Of a stretch of 64,000 nucleotides of DNA, positions 52,967 to 64,000 are shown one piece after another. The notes under the pieces were generated by a model. That model saw nothing but the letters and a program-made list of their open reading frames with translations, was not told the origin of the DNA and did no database searches. Source of the stretch: Notolepis coatsorum (Eukaryota; Chordata; Actinopteri; Aulopiformes; Paralepididae); assembly GCA_963971535.1 (NCBI GenBank), contig OZ020592.1, positions 123,924,464 through 123,988,463 on the forward strand. Direction: 5' to 3'. The stretch's first letter is position 1; each line of letters begins with the position of its first letter. Position numbers and translations under genes: made by a program.

Positions 52967-53779
52967 AAATTGGCCTTTCGGCTTTCGGCCGAAAGAGTTT
53001 TTTCACCGAAAATATATCACCGAAACAGAAACAACCTAACAACCTCGCGTGTTGTTGTGATGATGTCGCGCTGTCGGGAGTCGCGCTGTTTCTATGTAAA
53101 CTCTGCGCGCAACGCGTCCAATAAATGCGTCTTTAACATGCTTTTATATCCTTATTTACTATATGCCCGTCACGGTAGGAGTGATCTAATATGAATATTA
53201 TTCGCGTGTTGTTGTGATGATGTCGCGCTGTCGGGAGTCGCGCTGTTTCTATGTAAACTCTGCGTGCAACGCGTCCAATAAATGAGTCTTTAACATGCTT
53301 TTATATCCTTATTTACTATATTATTTACTTTGCCCGTCGCGGTTAATCACTGAGTGATCTAATATGCATATTATTCAGAGCGAGAGGGGGGGGGGGATTG
53401 TGTTTCTCACATTGACGCTGTCTGTCGCGCGTCTACTGTGCCAAAGTCAAGCGAGCACATTCAGCTGGGGACTAGAAAGGTGCGCTCAGTAGAGCACAGA
53501 TGTCCGCTGCGGCAGCCAGAGAAAAGATGGAATTAATGTACTGTATGCATTCAGAAGTGCTGAATAAATGTTTTATGGACCCATAATAGTGATTATTTAT
53601 TATTTAAGTTAAGTTTTGCCATAATCATATATTTTTCCATAATCATAATGTTCCACAACATTGGTAAAAAAATCTATTCTATGAATCATTTTCGGCCTTT
53701 CGGCTTTCGGTTTTCGGCCAACTGTTTTCTATTTTCGGTATCGGTTTCGGCCAAGAATTTCCCATTCGGTGCATCCCTA
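52930..53779. mobile_element. hAT-type MITE (850 bp) with internal duplication
   Basis: Ends TAGGGATGCACCGAAATTTC and, inverted, TAGGGATGCACCGAATGGG, with perfect 8-bp duplications CATAAAAA (52922-52929, 53780-53787). A ~160-bp unit is duplicated (53045- and 53205-, both with TGATGATGTCGCGCTGTCGG). Subterminal TTTCGGCCGAAA motifs. Inserted in L1 copy 2. Confidence 0.95.
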
Positions 53780-53787
53780 CATAAAAA

Positions 53788-54322
53788 TAAAGAAATAAAG
53801 AAAAAAATGTATCACAAAAAAAAGAATAGGTGAACCCGCCCTTTAACTATGCTGAGTTCAAACACAGACGGTCTGAGAGGGACGAGGATCAGAGACGGTT
53901 CAGAGTCCTTCACTGTGTCCCGCTCAAATATAGCCCTGTATTGTCCTGGACCGCTTAATAACCAACAGCTATGTGAAAGACACATTCTATATATATTTTT
54001 TATTATTTGAATTGAGCGAATACCCGTTTGAAAACGCTGTCTGGATATCGTTCGCTTCGACGCAATAATAGACAACTGGCAGCCGGATAAAGGCATCTAT
54101 TTGATATGCAGACAACAAGTGTCTGAAGAGCATCTGTTGGAAGGAGATATGAAAAGGAACAGACAACGGAAATCTTCAAAGGCCGCTGCTGAAGGAAGGA
54201 AATTGGCAGCGTTTGTTTTGGTGCAGCCAGGTTTCAGCAGAGAGGGGAGAGAAACACCAGATTGTGACGCTCAAAGAGTGTCTGAAGGAACGTCCGTCTC
54301 TTCCTGAGCCGAGGCGACACGG
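53788..54322. other. No gene recognised
   Basis: A-rich start then mixed sequence. Small frames lack domains. TCTTCCTGAGCCGAGGCGAC at the right end resembles sequence near 56292. Confidence 0.4.
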
Positions 54323-54410
54323 TAGGGCTGGGCGATATGGCGATGTGTAATAATCGATAATGAAAATTATATATCGATAATAAAAAATTTTAATAAAAAA
54401 TCTTTGTATT

Positions 54411-54485
54411 GTGACCTGCAACAGGGCAGCTTTAAAACCAGAGACAGTGGACAGACTTGTCTTTCTTGCCTGCAACTTAAAGGGG
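54411..54485 (+). pseudogene. hAT transposase C-terminal dimerisation fragment
   Basis: About 23 codons (RAALKPETVDRLVFLACNLK) match the end of the hAT dimerisation domain, where L-x-x-x-x-V-x-x-L-V-F-L precedes the stop. Nothing else of the transposase is left. Confidence 0.55.
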
Positions 54486-54704
54486 ACCTGCATTGCTATT
54501 CCTAGCACTATTTGGGCAAGTTTTCACAATTCCTGTGAGTCTATCTGTAAGGTTTATTTAAAAAAAATATATATATTGTTTTATATTTCTAATAGAGTAC
54601 TCAAAAGCATCATTTTCCAGCCTCAAGATTTCAGCCTGTTATTGGCCTGGCTCCGCCCATAAGCACTTTCAGTGGCAGTCATCCACACAGTCTGCGAGTG
54701 GCAG

Positions 54705-54753
<49 letters not shown>

Positions 54754-54839
54754 GAGACAGAGACAGACAAGTGGAGGAAGAGAAACAAAAGGTGGAGGAG
54801 AGAGAGAGAGAGAGAAACACTCTGCGTGCAGGTCCCCTT
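54479..54839. mobile_element. Possible TTAA-type MITE
   Basis: Perfect inverted ends AAAGGGGACCTGCA at both sides. The left flank gives TTAA but the right reads TTTTC, so the duplication is imperfect. Contains an AGAGAG tract (54707-54745). Confidence 0.45.
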
Positions 54840-54940
54840 TTCTCTATCTCGATTCGGGAGCATAAGCTGTATGTAGCGCGGCACAGTGGTAGACTTCCTC
54901 GAACGGGAGAGAGAGAACTGTGTAAACACTCTGCGTGCAG

Positions 54941-55140
54941 NNNNNNNNNNNNNNNNNNNNNNNNNNNNNNNNNNNNNNNNNNNNNNNNNNNNNNNNNNNN
55001 NNNNNNNNNNNNNNNNNNNNNNNNNNNNNNNNNNNNNNNNNNNNNNNNNNNNNNNNNNNNNNNNNNNNNNNNNNNNNNNNNNNNNNNNNNNNNNNNNNNN
55101 NNNNNNNNNNNNNNNNNNNNNNNNNNNNNNNNNNNNNNNN
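54941..55140. other. Assembly gap, 200 N
   Basis: Exactly 200 unknown bases. The 17 bases before it (AAACACTCTGCGTGCAG) also occur at 54817-54833, so the gap probably lies in unresolved repeat sequence. Confidence 0.99.
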
Positions 55141-55657
55141 CAGGCTCAGCATAATTATGATCCAGTGGCAGGTAGGCTGCCGCTGCCCCCTGGTGGAATA
55201 TAATAATCTATGCACTGGGGTCTTTAGAAGAAGGTGCGCGGACTGATGACGACATCAACTCGAGCCAAGACATTCAGTTTTGGTGGTTTGAAATCACGCG
55301 GCAATAATCACAAGAGAAAACATTCATTCAGACTGTGTTGGAACAGTTGGATAGAACAAAATGGATTTATATGGATTATGGACTTGGACACAATTCATGG
55401 AGAATTCAAGCCCGGGACCACAACGCTTCTCAAAGGGTTGGCTCGACACGCGACGGCTCTCCAACTCGTCTCGTAGTGACCGCAGCAAAACAAGTGAGTC
55501 TATTAATAGCCCGTCGTCCGGCGCCGGGCATAAGAAGTTAATTAAACTTGACAGAAATGTATATCGATGATAATTATCGATATCGAGTTATATGAAATAA
55601 TTTTATAATTTTATCGCGATGGCGTTATCGCGTTTTTGGCCATATCGCCCAGCCCTA

Positions 55658-56286
55658 ATTCAACTCCCTGAGCCACAGCCAGCAGAGAAGCCGGTTTACT
55701 TTAGCTTTCAAACCAGCTGCAGCCTGAGAACTGGAGTGCGAGGGGCTGTAACACTAAAGATGGCAGGGCAACGACAATGAATTGCTGCAAAATATAACAT
55801 ACATTTGTTGTTTAAATAATTATAAAAATAAAAATAAATCTTTTTTTAATACTAATTAAAATATCGATAATTATCTATATTGAACGATATGAAAAATGTT
55901 ATAGTGATATAATCGTGATAACATTTTTGGTAGGGATGTTCAATATTGGCTTTTTTACCGATATCCGATATACAGATATTGTCCAACTCTTAATTTCCGA
56001 TACCGATATCAACCGATACCGATTATGCGAGGTTTCCCCCCAAAAATTTGGAATACTTTCAGGTCATTAACATTACATATCTCTTAACACAACATTATGC
56101 ATACTTTTGACAATAAATAAAATAATAATTTGTTCTTACTTGCTTTGCCTGGGTAAATAAAGGTTAAATAAATGTTTAAAAAAAAATAACGATACGATCA
56201 TTTCCGATATTACATTTTAATGCCAATATCGGTAGGCTGATAATATCGGACACACCCCTAATTTTTGGCCCTATCGCCCAGCCCTA
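55658..56286. mobile_element. Second TAGGGCTGGGCGATA-type hAT fragment
   Basis: Only the right end (ATCGCCCAGCCCTA, to 56286) and AT-rich subterminal sequence are recognisable; the left end is missing. Hosts the MITE at 55931-56260. Confidence 0.5.
55931..56260. mobile_element. hAT-type MITE with 8-bp target duplication
   Basis: Ends TAGGGATGTTCAATATTGG and, inverted, TAGGGGTGTGTCCGATATTA, with duplications ATTTTTGG (55923-55930, 56261-56268). Longer relative of 4535-4666. It includes a LINE-tail segment (56135-56185) absent from the shorter copy. Confidence 0.92.
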
Positions 56287-56628
56287 GGGCAACAGTCTCT
56301 TCCTGAGGCGACACGGTCTCCAACAGGGCAATGTGTCTGGCAGAAACTAGGCTGCATGGTGTTAATACAGGGCACCTGCAGGTTTCAACAAGTTCAATTC
56401 AAGACTTTTTAAAGACCTTTTAATAAACCACTAATGAGCAAAATGTCATACCAATTTAACGACCATAAAAGAAAACACATAGTGACACTGAACTGGCGGC
56501 TGCACTTGTGGACCAATTAAAATTATCACGTGTTCTCCATACAAGCTCTCGCCAGACGCACCAAGCTCCCAGTAGCCCCGCAAAAAACAACGACTTGAAT
56601 ACAAAAACATTTCATATATTTAATATAG
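56287..56628. other. No gene recognised
   Basis: Begins with TCTTCCTGAGGCGACACGGT, similar to the left flank of the hAT at 54323. No open frame of note. Confidence 0.4.
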
Positions 56629-56888
56629 GGCAGACAGTGGCTCGGGGGGTAGAGCAGTCGTCTGGCAATCCGAAGGTTCCCGGTTCAATTCCCGCTCCTC
56701 CCGGGGCAAGCGTGTCGATGTGTCGAGCAAGGACACTTAACCCCTGATTGCTCCCGAATGAGCAGGTTGGCACCTTGCATGGCCGCCTCCGCCGTCGGTA
56801 GTGTGTGAGTGAATGGGTAAAAATGGGTAAAAATGTGAGGAACGAATTGTACAAGCGCTTTGAATAAAAGCTGTTATATAAAAATGCA
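56629..56888 (+). mobile_element. tRNA-derived SINE, family 2, copy 3
   Basis: Head CAGACAGTGGCTCGGGGGGT, B box GGTTCAATTCCC, body ACTTAACCCCTGATTGCTCC and tail GCGCTTTGAATAAAAGCTG. Target duplication uncertain. Confidence 0.88.
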
Positions 56889-57167
56889 GCCAATTAATAT
56901 TATTTACTCCCCAATTAAACTGTTATACAGTACATGTGCAAAAAGCTGTGTTCCAGCGGTATGGTCTTAGTGTTCCGTCACTTCTGCCTTGGGCCTTGTT
57001 AAAAAGGCCTGCAGTGAGGTGGTCTACGAGAGGCTGTCAAGAAACGGCTCGCTTGGGCAGCGTCCAGGTGCCAGAGAGCCGGGCAGAGGCACAGACCAGT
57101 GTTCCCCTCAGGTTATTTGTGGACATTTCTGGCAGGCTTTCAGATACGGAGAGAGACAGCCGGAGCA
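56889..57167. other. No gene recognised
   Basis: A 92-codon frame at 56936 overlaps a 63-codon frame in another phase; neither has a domain. Confidence 0.4.
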
Positions 57168-59385
57168 GCAGTGCTGTTAATATCACCGTGTTGGTTTGTG
57201 AGCAGTGCTGTTAATATCACCGGGTTGGTTTTGTGAGCAGTGCTGTTTAATATCACCGTGTTGGTTTGTGAGCAGTGCTGTTAATATCACTGTGTTGGTT
57301 TGTGAGCAGTGCTGTTAATATCACCGGGTTGGTTTGTGAGCAGTGCTGTTAATATCACGTGTTAGTTTTGTGAGCAGCGCTGTTAATATCACGTGTTGGT
57401 TTGTGAGCAGTGCTGTTAATATCACGTGTTGGTTTGTGAGCAGTGCTGTTAATATCACCGTGTTGGTTTGTGAGCAGCGCTGTTAATATCACGTGTTGGT
57501 TTGTTGAGCAGTGCTGTTAATATCACACCGTGTTGGTTTGTGAGCAGCGCTGTTAATATCACTGTGTTGGTTTGTGAGCAGTGCTGTTAATATCACTGTG
57601 TTGGGTTTTGTGAGCAGCGCTGTTAATATCACTGTGTTGGTTTTGTGAGCAGTGCTGTTAATATCACTGTGTTGGTTTGTGAGCAGTGCTGTTAATATCA
57701 CCATGTTGGTTTTGTGAGCAGTGCTGTTAATATCACCATGTTGGTTTGTGAGCAGTGCTGTTAATATCACCATGTTGGTTTGTGAGCAGCGCTGTTAATA
57801 TCACTGTGTTGGTTTGTGAGCAGTGCTGTTAATATCACTGTTGGTTTGTGAGCAGTGCTGTTAATATCACCATGTTGGTTTGTGAGCAGTGCTGTTAATA
57901 TCACTGTGTTGGTTTGTGAGCAGTGCTGTTAATATCACTGTGTTGGTTTGTGAGCAGTGCTGTTAATATCACCATGTTGGTTTGTGAGCAGTGCTGTTAA
58001 TATCACTGTGTTGGTTTGTGAGCAGCGCTGTTAATATCACTGTGTTGGTTTGTGAGCAGTGCTGTTAATATCACTGTGTTGGTTTGTGAGCAGTGCTGTT
58101 AATATCACTGTGTTGGTTTGTGAGCAGTGCTGTTAATATCACTGTGTTGGTTTGTGAGCAGCGCTGTTAATATCACCGTGTTTGGTTTGTGAGCAGCGCT
58201 GTTAATATCACTGTGTTGGTTTGTGAGCAGCGCTGTTAATATCACTGTGTTGGTTTGTGAGCAGTGCTGTTAATATCACTGTGTTGGTTTGTGAGCAGTG
58301 CTGTTAATATCACTGTGTTGGTTTGTGAGCAGCGCTGTTAAATATCACTGTGTTGGTTTGTGAGCAGCGCTGTTAATATCACTGTGTTGGTTTGTGAGCA
58401 GCGCTGTTAAATGTTAATATCACTGTGTTGGTTTGTGAGCAGTGCTGTTAATATCACTGTGTTGGTTTTGTGAGCAGCGCTGTTAAATGTTAATATCACT
58501 GTGTTGGTTTGTGAGCAGCGCTGTTAAATGTTAATATCACCATGTTGGTTTGTGAGCAGTGCTGTTAATATCACGTGTTGGTTTGTGAGCAGTGCTGTTA
58601 ATATCACGTGTTGGTTTGTGAGCAGTGCTGTTAATATCACGTGTTGGTTTTGTGAGCAGCGCTGTTAATATCACGTGTTGGTTTTGTGAGCAGTGCTGTT
58701 AATATCACCATGTTGGTTTGTGAGCAGTGCTGTTAATATCACTGTGTTGGTTTGTGAGCAGCGCTGTTAATATCACTGTGTTGGTTTGTGAACAGCGCTG
58801 TTAATATCACTGTGTTGGTTTGTGAGCAGTGCTGTTAATATCACGTGTTGGTTTGTGAGCAGTGCTGTTAATATCACGTGTTGGTTTGTGAGCAGTGCTG
58901 TTAATATCACGTGTTGGTTTGTGAGCAGTGCTGTTAATATCACTGTGTTGGTTTGTGAGCAGTGCTGTTAATATCACTGTGTTGGTTTGTGAGCAGTGCT
59001 GTTAATATCACTGTGTTGGTTTGTGAGCAGTGCTGTTAATATCACTGTGTTGGTTTGTGAGCAGCGCTGTTAATATCACTGTGTTGGTTTGTGAGCAGTG
59101 CTGTTAATATCACTGTGTTGGTTTGTGAGCAGTGCTGTTAATATCACCATGTTGGTTTGTGAGCAGTGCTGTTAATATCACTGTGTTGGTTTGTGAGCAG
59201 CGCTGTTAATATCACTGTGTTGGTTTGTGAGCAGCGCTGTTAATATCACCATGTTGGTTTGTGAGCAGTGCTGTTAAATGTTAATATCACCGTGTTGGTT
59301 TGTGAGCAGTGCTGTTAAATGTTAATATCACTGGGTTGGTTTGTGAGCAGTGCTGTTAATCTCACCGTGTTGGTTTGTGAGCAGT
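57168..59385 (+). repeat. 34-bp satellite, ~65 copies
   Basis: Units containing AGTGCTGTTAATATCACTGT and GTTGGTTTGTGAGC. Variants: AGCGCTG, CACCATG, CACGTGTT (shorter), and TTAAATGTTAATATC (longer). Confidence 0.97.
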
Positions 59386-59480
59386 AGGGGGGTAAATATT
59401 TGACCCCACAACGATTCGATTACGATTCTTCAGGCAACGATTCAATGCATCATGAAATCGATTCGATGCTATTCGACCTT
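59386..59480. mobile_element. hAT-like terminus fragment
   Basis: TAGGGGGGTAAATATTTGAC followed by ACGATTCGATTACGATTC-type motifs, resembling one end of a hAT MITE. The partner end is not seen. Confidence 0.4.
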
Positions 59481-59689
59481 AGGATCGATGCATTGCGAGA
59501 GAGGGGACGGCTTGGCCTTGCATGAAATATTATTATGTTGAGACCAATTGAGACCATTGATTTATTGGTGTGGCCCTGATTATGAGGAGGAATGGTTAAG
59601 GAATTGAAATGTCACTGTTGGATAAACCCCTGCGACCAGTATTGAGCTGTTCCATTGTGAAGAAGGAGGAGAATGAACAAGGCAGGTCA

Positions 59690-60970
59690 ATGGGTTGGTT
59701 TTACATTAAAAACCTGGCCTGCATAGGATCAGGCTTCGGTCCAGCTAGATATAGACGAGATATGGATGAGAAATGGAATAACCTCTGATTCTGTGGCTTT
59801 AAAGGATATGGAACTGGAATATTTCCAAACCTTATGTGAAAATGAATGGTTTAGAAAGACGAGACCTTTATAAATGACAGGCTGCTTTTGTATATAAGAA
59901 TTTGTTCTTTTGTATATAAGAATTTGTTCTTAATTGCTTGCCTGGGTAAATAAAGGTTAAATAAATGAATAAATGAGAAAGATGATGGAGTAACGATTAC
60001 AAAGGTTCTGTTATAGGTCCTTCATGGAAAGATGATTGAGTAACGGTCATAAAGGTTCTCAGATTTAAAATTGACATTAATTGCCTCTCTTTGTATCTTG
60101 GAAATATACCAGAGGATTTAGATGGTGGTGACAAATATCTTTTATATCAATTAAGAAGTCCATCACAATTGGGCGGCTGATTGGCGCAGTGGGCAAGGCG
60201 CTCACCTCTAACGCAGGAGACGCTGGGTTCGAGCCCAGCTCTCGGTGGTGCTACCGGCTGGCCGGTCGTTCATACTAACACAATTGGCAAGTGTTAGAGG
60301 GTGGACAGGACTCCTACAGGTCGGTTTGGTGACGCCGGTGCGACGGAAGCAGGAAGTGACGGGGGCAGCGTGAGCCTCCCACGCGTTACTCCTCGCCACA
60401 GAGTTCGAGCTGCTCCGGTGAAAAGATGCGACAGGCTGCCTCCTGTGCCTCCTCGTGTACCGGAGCGGACACGTGATGCAAGGCTTCTGTCCTCACTACA
60501 ACCGACCTGTGGGAGGCATAGTCTAGCAACGTTCAAGACAGGGGAGGGAAGAATTGGATATACGAAATTGGGATGGGAGAAAAATTGAAAAATGGGGAGA
60601 AAAAAGTGGATCAAAAAAAGAAGTCCATCACAAGACGCTGGCTTCAAAAAGAACCTCCTATTATAAACCAGTGGACTGATACTGTAAATAATACACATAA
60701 AGGTAAATGGACGCCATTTATATAACTCTTTTATCCAAAGGGCTTTACAACTTGTACTTGAATCAAGAAAGAGAGGTGGACACCTTATACATCTGTATAC
60801 CATCAATACAAATATATACCAGTAGATGTGCCACTACTGTGAGTGTATCCTGTGAAAACTGATTTTCCTTACTGTGAAACATGTTATTACTTTCTTTTCC
60901 ATTTGTATCTTGTATTATCTTTAGTTATTTATTTAAATAAGTAAAAAACTATAATAAAGACAAAAAAACA
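59690..60970 (+). mobile_element. L1-like LINE 3' remnant (plus strand), interrupted by a SINE
   Basis: Around 60085-60168 one frame reads SLYLGNIPEDLDGGDKYLL. After the SINE the continuation has RRWLQKEPPIINQWTDTV (60633-60690). This order is typical of the L1 ORF2 C-terminus. A 3' UTR ends AATAAAGACAAAAAAACA at ~60970. Frames are shifted and stopped, and a LINE tail (59899-59975) and a SINE-2-like scrap (~60703-60755) are embedded. The left boundary is uncertain. Confidence 0.55.
60169..60617 (+). mobile_element. tRNA-derived SINE, family 1, copy 5
   Basis: Head GCGGCTGATTGGCGCAGTGG, B box GGTTCGAGCCC, body ACTCCTACAGGTCGG and A-rich tail, flanked by perfect 16-bp duplications AAGAAGTCCATCACAA (60153-60168, 60618-60633). 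Confidence 0.95.
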
Positions 60971-61134
60971 TGTCATTGTCTGTCTCTCTCTCCCTGACTC
61001 TCTCACTCGCTCTCTCCATCTCGTGAAAAAATAAAAAAAATAAAATTAGAAATGTCATAAAGATAATCTTCCTCGGAAGGAGAGGTATTGTGAGAGAAGG
61101 GAAAAGGTCACGTTTCTGAAAACCAAATGCAGCC

Positions 61135-62555
61135 GAGTCTCGTATTCTGCACCAGCCCCCTCGCCCCCCCTCCCCTCCACACCCAGACACCCCCCTCGCC
61201 CCCCCTCCCCTCCACACCCAGACACCCCCCTCGCCCCCCTCCCCTCCACACCCAGACACTCACCTTGCCCCCCCCTCCACACCCAGACACCCCCCTCGCC
61301 CCCCTCCCCTCCACATCCAGACACCCACCTTGCCCCCCCTCCACACCCAGACACCAGCCTCTCCCCCACACCCAGACACCCCCCTCCCCTCCACACCCAG
61401 ACACCCCCCTCACCCCCCTATCCAGACACCAGCCTCGCCCCCCCCCCCCTCCACACCCAGACACCCCCCTCGCCCCCCTCCCCTCCACACCCAGACACCC
61501 ACCTTGCCCCCCCCTCCACACCCAGACACCCCCCTCTCCTCCACACCCAGACACCCCCCTCCCCTCCCCTCCACACCCAGACACCCCCCTCTCCTCCACA
61601 CCCAGACACCCCCCTCCCCTCCCCTCCACACCCAGACACCCCCCTCTCCTCCACACCCAGACACCCCCCTCTCCTCCACACCCAGACACCCCCCTCTCCT
61701 CCACACCCAGACACCCCCCTCCCCTCCACACCCAGACACCCCCCTCCCCTCCACACCCAGACACCCCCCTCACCCCCCTCTCCCCCACACCCAGACACCC
61801 CCCTCTCCCCCACACCCAGCCACCCCCCTCACCCCCCTCTCCCCCACACCCAGACACCAGCCTCGCCCCCTCACCCCCTCCCCTCCACACCCAGACACCC
61901 CCCTCCCCTCCACACCCAGACACCCCCCTCCCCTCCACACCCAGACACCCCCCTCACCCCCCTCTCCCCCACACCCAGACACCAGCCTCGCCCCCTCACC
62001 CCCTCCCCACCCAGACACCCCCCTCCCCTCCACACCCAGACACCCCCCTCGCCCCCCCACACCCAGACACCCCCCCTCACCCCCCTCTCCCCCACACCCA
62101 GACACCCCCCTCGCCCCCCCACACCCAGACACCCCCCTCACCCCCCTCTCCCCCACACCCAGACACCAGCCTCGCCCCCTCACCCCCTCCCCACCCAGAC
62201 ACCCCCCTCCCCTCCACACCCAGACACCCCCCTCGCCCCCCCACACCCAGACACCCCCCTCACCCCCCTCTCCCCCACACCCAGACACCAGCCTCGCCCC
62301 CTCACCCCCTCCCCACCCAGACACCCCCCCTCCCCTCCACACCCAGACACCCCCCTTGCCTCCACACCCAGCCTCCCACCTCCCCTCCACACCCAGCCTT
62401 CCCCCCTCCCCTCCACACCCAGACACCCCCCTCCCCTCCCTCCCCTCCACAACCAGACACCCCCCTCACCCCCCTCCCCTCCCCTCCCAGACACCCCCCT
62501 CACCTCCACACCCAGACACCCCCCTCCCCTCCCCTCCACACCCAGACACCAGCAG
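61135..62555 (+). repeat. C-rich minisatellite (1.4 kb)
   Basis: Units of CACACCCAGACACCCCCCTC with CGCCCCCCTCCCCTC or ACCCCCCTCTCCC spacers, 20-45 bp long, in short higher-order blocks. The 490- and 411-codon plus frames and 276-codon minus frame are artefacts. The minus strand has dense G runs of 4-6. Confidence 0.97.
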
Positions 62556-62915
62556 ACGGTTCTGACATACAAAGGTTGAATCAGACAGTTTATGATTAAA
62601 GCCCAAGCAATTATGTCCCTCTCTCCCCATCTCCCCCCTCTCTCTGCCCGTCTCTCTCTCATTTGAATGTGCTTGGTCATTCATGTCACTCCCCGCTACA
62701 TCACAAGTCTCTGCGTCGTTGTCACGCAGTCAGGCCACGTCACCGTTGTCAGGGCGACTTGTGTCAGGGCGACATCATTATTGGTGGCATTAACCTTGAG
62801 ACTGAAGCCTCCCTGTATCCTCAGTTATTCTGGGTCTCTACTAAACTACTAACCTGCTTACCGTCTTTTACCATCATGCACTCTGCTGTGCCTATAATAC
62901 TACCCACTATATATT
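62556..62915. other. No gene recognised
   Basis: Pyrimidine-rich CTCTCTCC stretch, then mixed sequence; two overlapping frames (62663, 62667) in different phases. Confidence 0.4.
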
Positions 62916-63216
62916 GATTCAGAGTACAGGTAGTTTAGCCTGGTATCACACAGATATCGATTCAGAGTACAGGTAGTTTAGCCTGGTATCACACATATAT
63001 TGATTCAGAGTACAGGTAGTTTAGCCTGGTATCACACAGATATCAATTCAGAGTACAGGTAGTTTAGCCTGGTATCACACAGATATTGATTCAGAGTACA
63101 GGTAGTTTAGCCTGGTATCACACAGATATCAATTCAGACTATGAGCAGTTTAGCCTGGTATCACACAGATATCAATTCAGACTATGAGCAGTTTAGCCTG
63201 GTATCACACAGATATC
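62916..63216 (+). repeat. 43-bp minisatellite, 7 copies
   Basis: Units starting GATTCAGAGTACAGGTAGTT and ending CCTGGTATCACACAGATAT; the last two have ACTATGAGCAG variants. Confidence 0.95.
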
Positions 63217-63397
63217 AGTGCACCGCTAGCAAAAAGATACAAAAAAAGTAAAAAAGGAATAAACTTTATGGACCTCAGACTCCTCTGCAACAGAAGCTAC
63301 TGTGAGGAAATACGAGTCATAAAATAAGTGTAGCAGCACTTTTGTCTCCTGCAGCTGCTCCGCTGTAAATCTGATGACTAACAGCCATGGATTAATT

Positions 63398-63622
63398 TAA
63401 AAAGAGAGAGAGAGAAGAGGAGAGAGAGAGAAGAGAGAGGGAGAGAAGAGAGGAGAGAGAGAAGAGAGAGAGAGAAGAGAGAGAGACAGAGCGAGCAAGA
63501 GAGGGAGAGAGCGAGAGCGTGAGGGAGAGAAAGAGCGAGAGAAAGAACAAGAGCGAGAAAGAGCAAGAGAGAGAAAGAGCAAGAGAAAGAGTGAAAGAGC
63601 GACGGAGAGCGAGAGCGAGAGA
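63398..63622. repeat. Polypurine (GAGA)n tract
   Basis: About 225 bases of almost pure A/G on the plus strand; the Ser/Leu-rich minus frames are artefacts. Confidence 0.95.
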
Positions 63623-64000
63623 GTGCTTGGTAAAACTCTAATGGATTCTGTTCCATAACTCGTAAATCTAAACACAGAAGCCATAACATAAATCGAAACA
63701 GCGAGTCTCGAGCGTCGGCTTTATGTTCCCGCTCCGCTGCCGCTCTCTGTCTGGGAGGCGTTAGGTCTCTGAGTCGGTGAGACTCTCTCTGTGTGTTGAT
63801 GTGATTCATCACACACAGAGAGGGAGCCTCACAGGTGGAGCGCCAGACAGACTGTGTGATAAACGTTTTTCTTCTCACACAATAGGGTCATGATGGCCTT
63901 ATGGCTAAAAGTTAAAAGTTAAAAAGAGACACTTCGCCAAAAACAACGCAGATTTATTTTGCACAATAATCTCTCGCACATCCAAAAACTCTGAAGCGGT
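63623..64000. other. No gene recognised; small perfect-arm hairpin
   Basis: CTCTCTGTGTG (63784-) pairs with CACACAGAGAG (to 63822), with a further ATG..CAT inner stem. The rest is unclassified. Confidence 0.45.

Larger units (their letters stand above)
54323..55657 (+). mobile_element. hAT element with transposase remnant, containing an assembly gap
   Basis: Ends TAGGGCTGGGCGATATGGC and, inverted, TAGGGCTGGGCGATATGGCC. The flanking octamers (CGACACGG, ATTCAACT) do not match, so the two ends may come from different copies or the locus is rearranged. AT-rich subterminal regions carry ATCGATAAT motifs. Confidence 0.7.

Noticed and set aside
61127..62599. 490-codon and 411-codon open frames (Pro/His/Thr-rich) and Gly-rich minus frames
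   Set aside because: All lie in the C-rich minisatellite; lack of stops follows from base composition, several phases and both strands are open, and no domain exists.
63378..63878. 166-codon Ser/Leu-rich minus frame resembling a membrane protein
   Set aside because: Generated by the polypurine tract; hydrophobic look comes from CTC/TCT codons.

Overview
The window looks like a repeat-saturated stretch of a vertebrate genome, most probably a ray-finned fish. The evidence is a BEL/Pao retrotransposon whose primer site matches the 3' end of vertebrate tRNA-Tyr, a CR1/L2-type LINE, L1-like fragments, several tRNA-derived SINE families, many hAT MITEs with 8-bp target duplications, long GT microsatellites and several long minisatellites. 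I recognise no host protein-coding gene. All long open frames belong to transposable elements or are frames forced open by tandem repeats. The species call is inference.

Layout. 1-2622: left-truncated BEL/Pao copy (minus). 2623-9660: MITE and LINE-tail remnants, a hAT MITE nested in a hAT MITE (4129-4827), an L1 3' fragment, two SINEs, a 42-bp minisatellite and GT tracts. 9661-13927: a 29-bp TTAA-bounded satellite split by a 2.9-kb poly(A)-tailed element that carries an ORF1-like gene but no reverse transcriptase. 13928-20983: a three-deep nest of hAT elements holding SINEs, a Penelope-like fragment with a hammerhead-like motif, and a BED-finger exon. 21071-27987: a 35-bp satellite interrupted by a nearly full-length CR1/L2 LINE. 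28547-31295: a degenerate hAT holding a Tc1/mariner-like MITE and a SINE. 32164-35450: TTAA-type elements, including a Kolobok-like foldback transposon whose arms each carry a THAP-domain copy. 36905-41022: LINE tail, a MITE in a minisatellite, tandemly amplified retroelement tails, and a 764-bp element with a 9-bp target duplication. 41023-53787: a BED-finger hAT broken by a young full-length BEL/Pao element (8.2 kb, 5-bp target duplication, near-identical LTRs, integrase core missing in frame) and by an L1. 53788-64000: more hAT remnants, an assembly gap of 200 N, a 34-bp satellite, L1 and SINE copies, a 1.4-kb C-rich minisatellite and a purine tract.

How the parts relate. The genes here are replication genes of selfish elements. 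The LINEs are plausible sources of the enzymes that mobilise the SINEs and the ORF1-only element. The BEL copy can make Gag, protease, reverse transcriptase and RNase H but would need integrase supplied in trans. The MITEs depend on hAT, Tc1/mariner or Kolobok transposases not intact in this window. Nesting with preserved target duplications gives a readable order of insertions.
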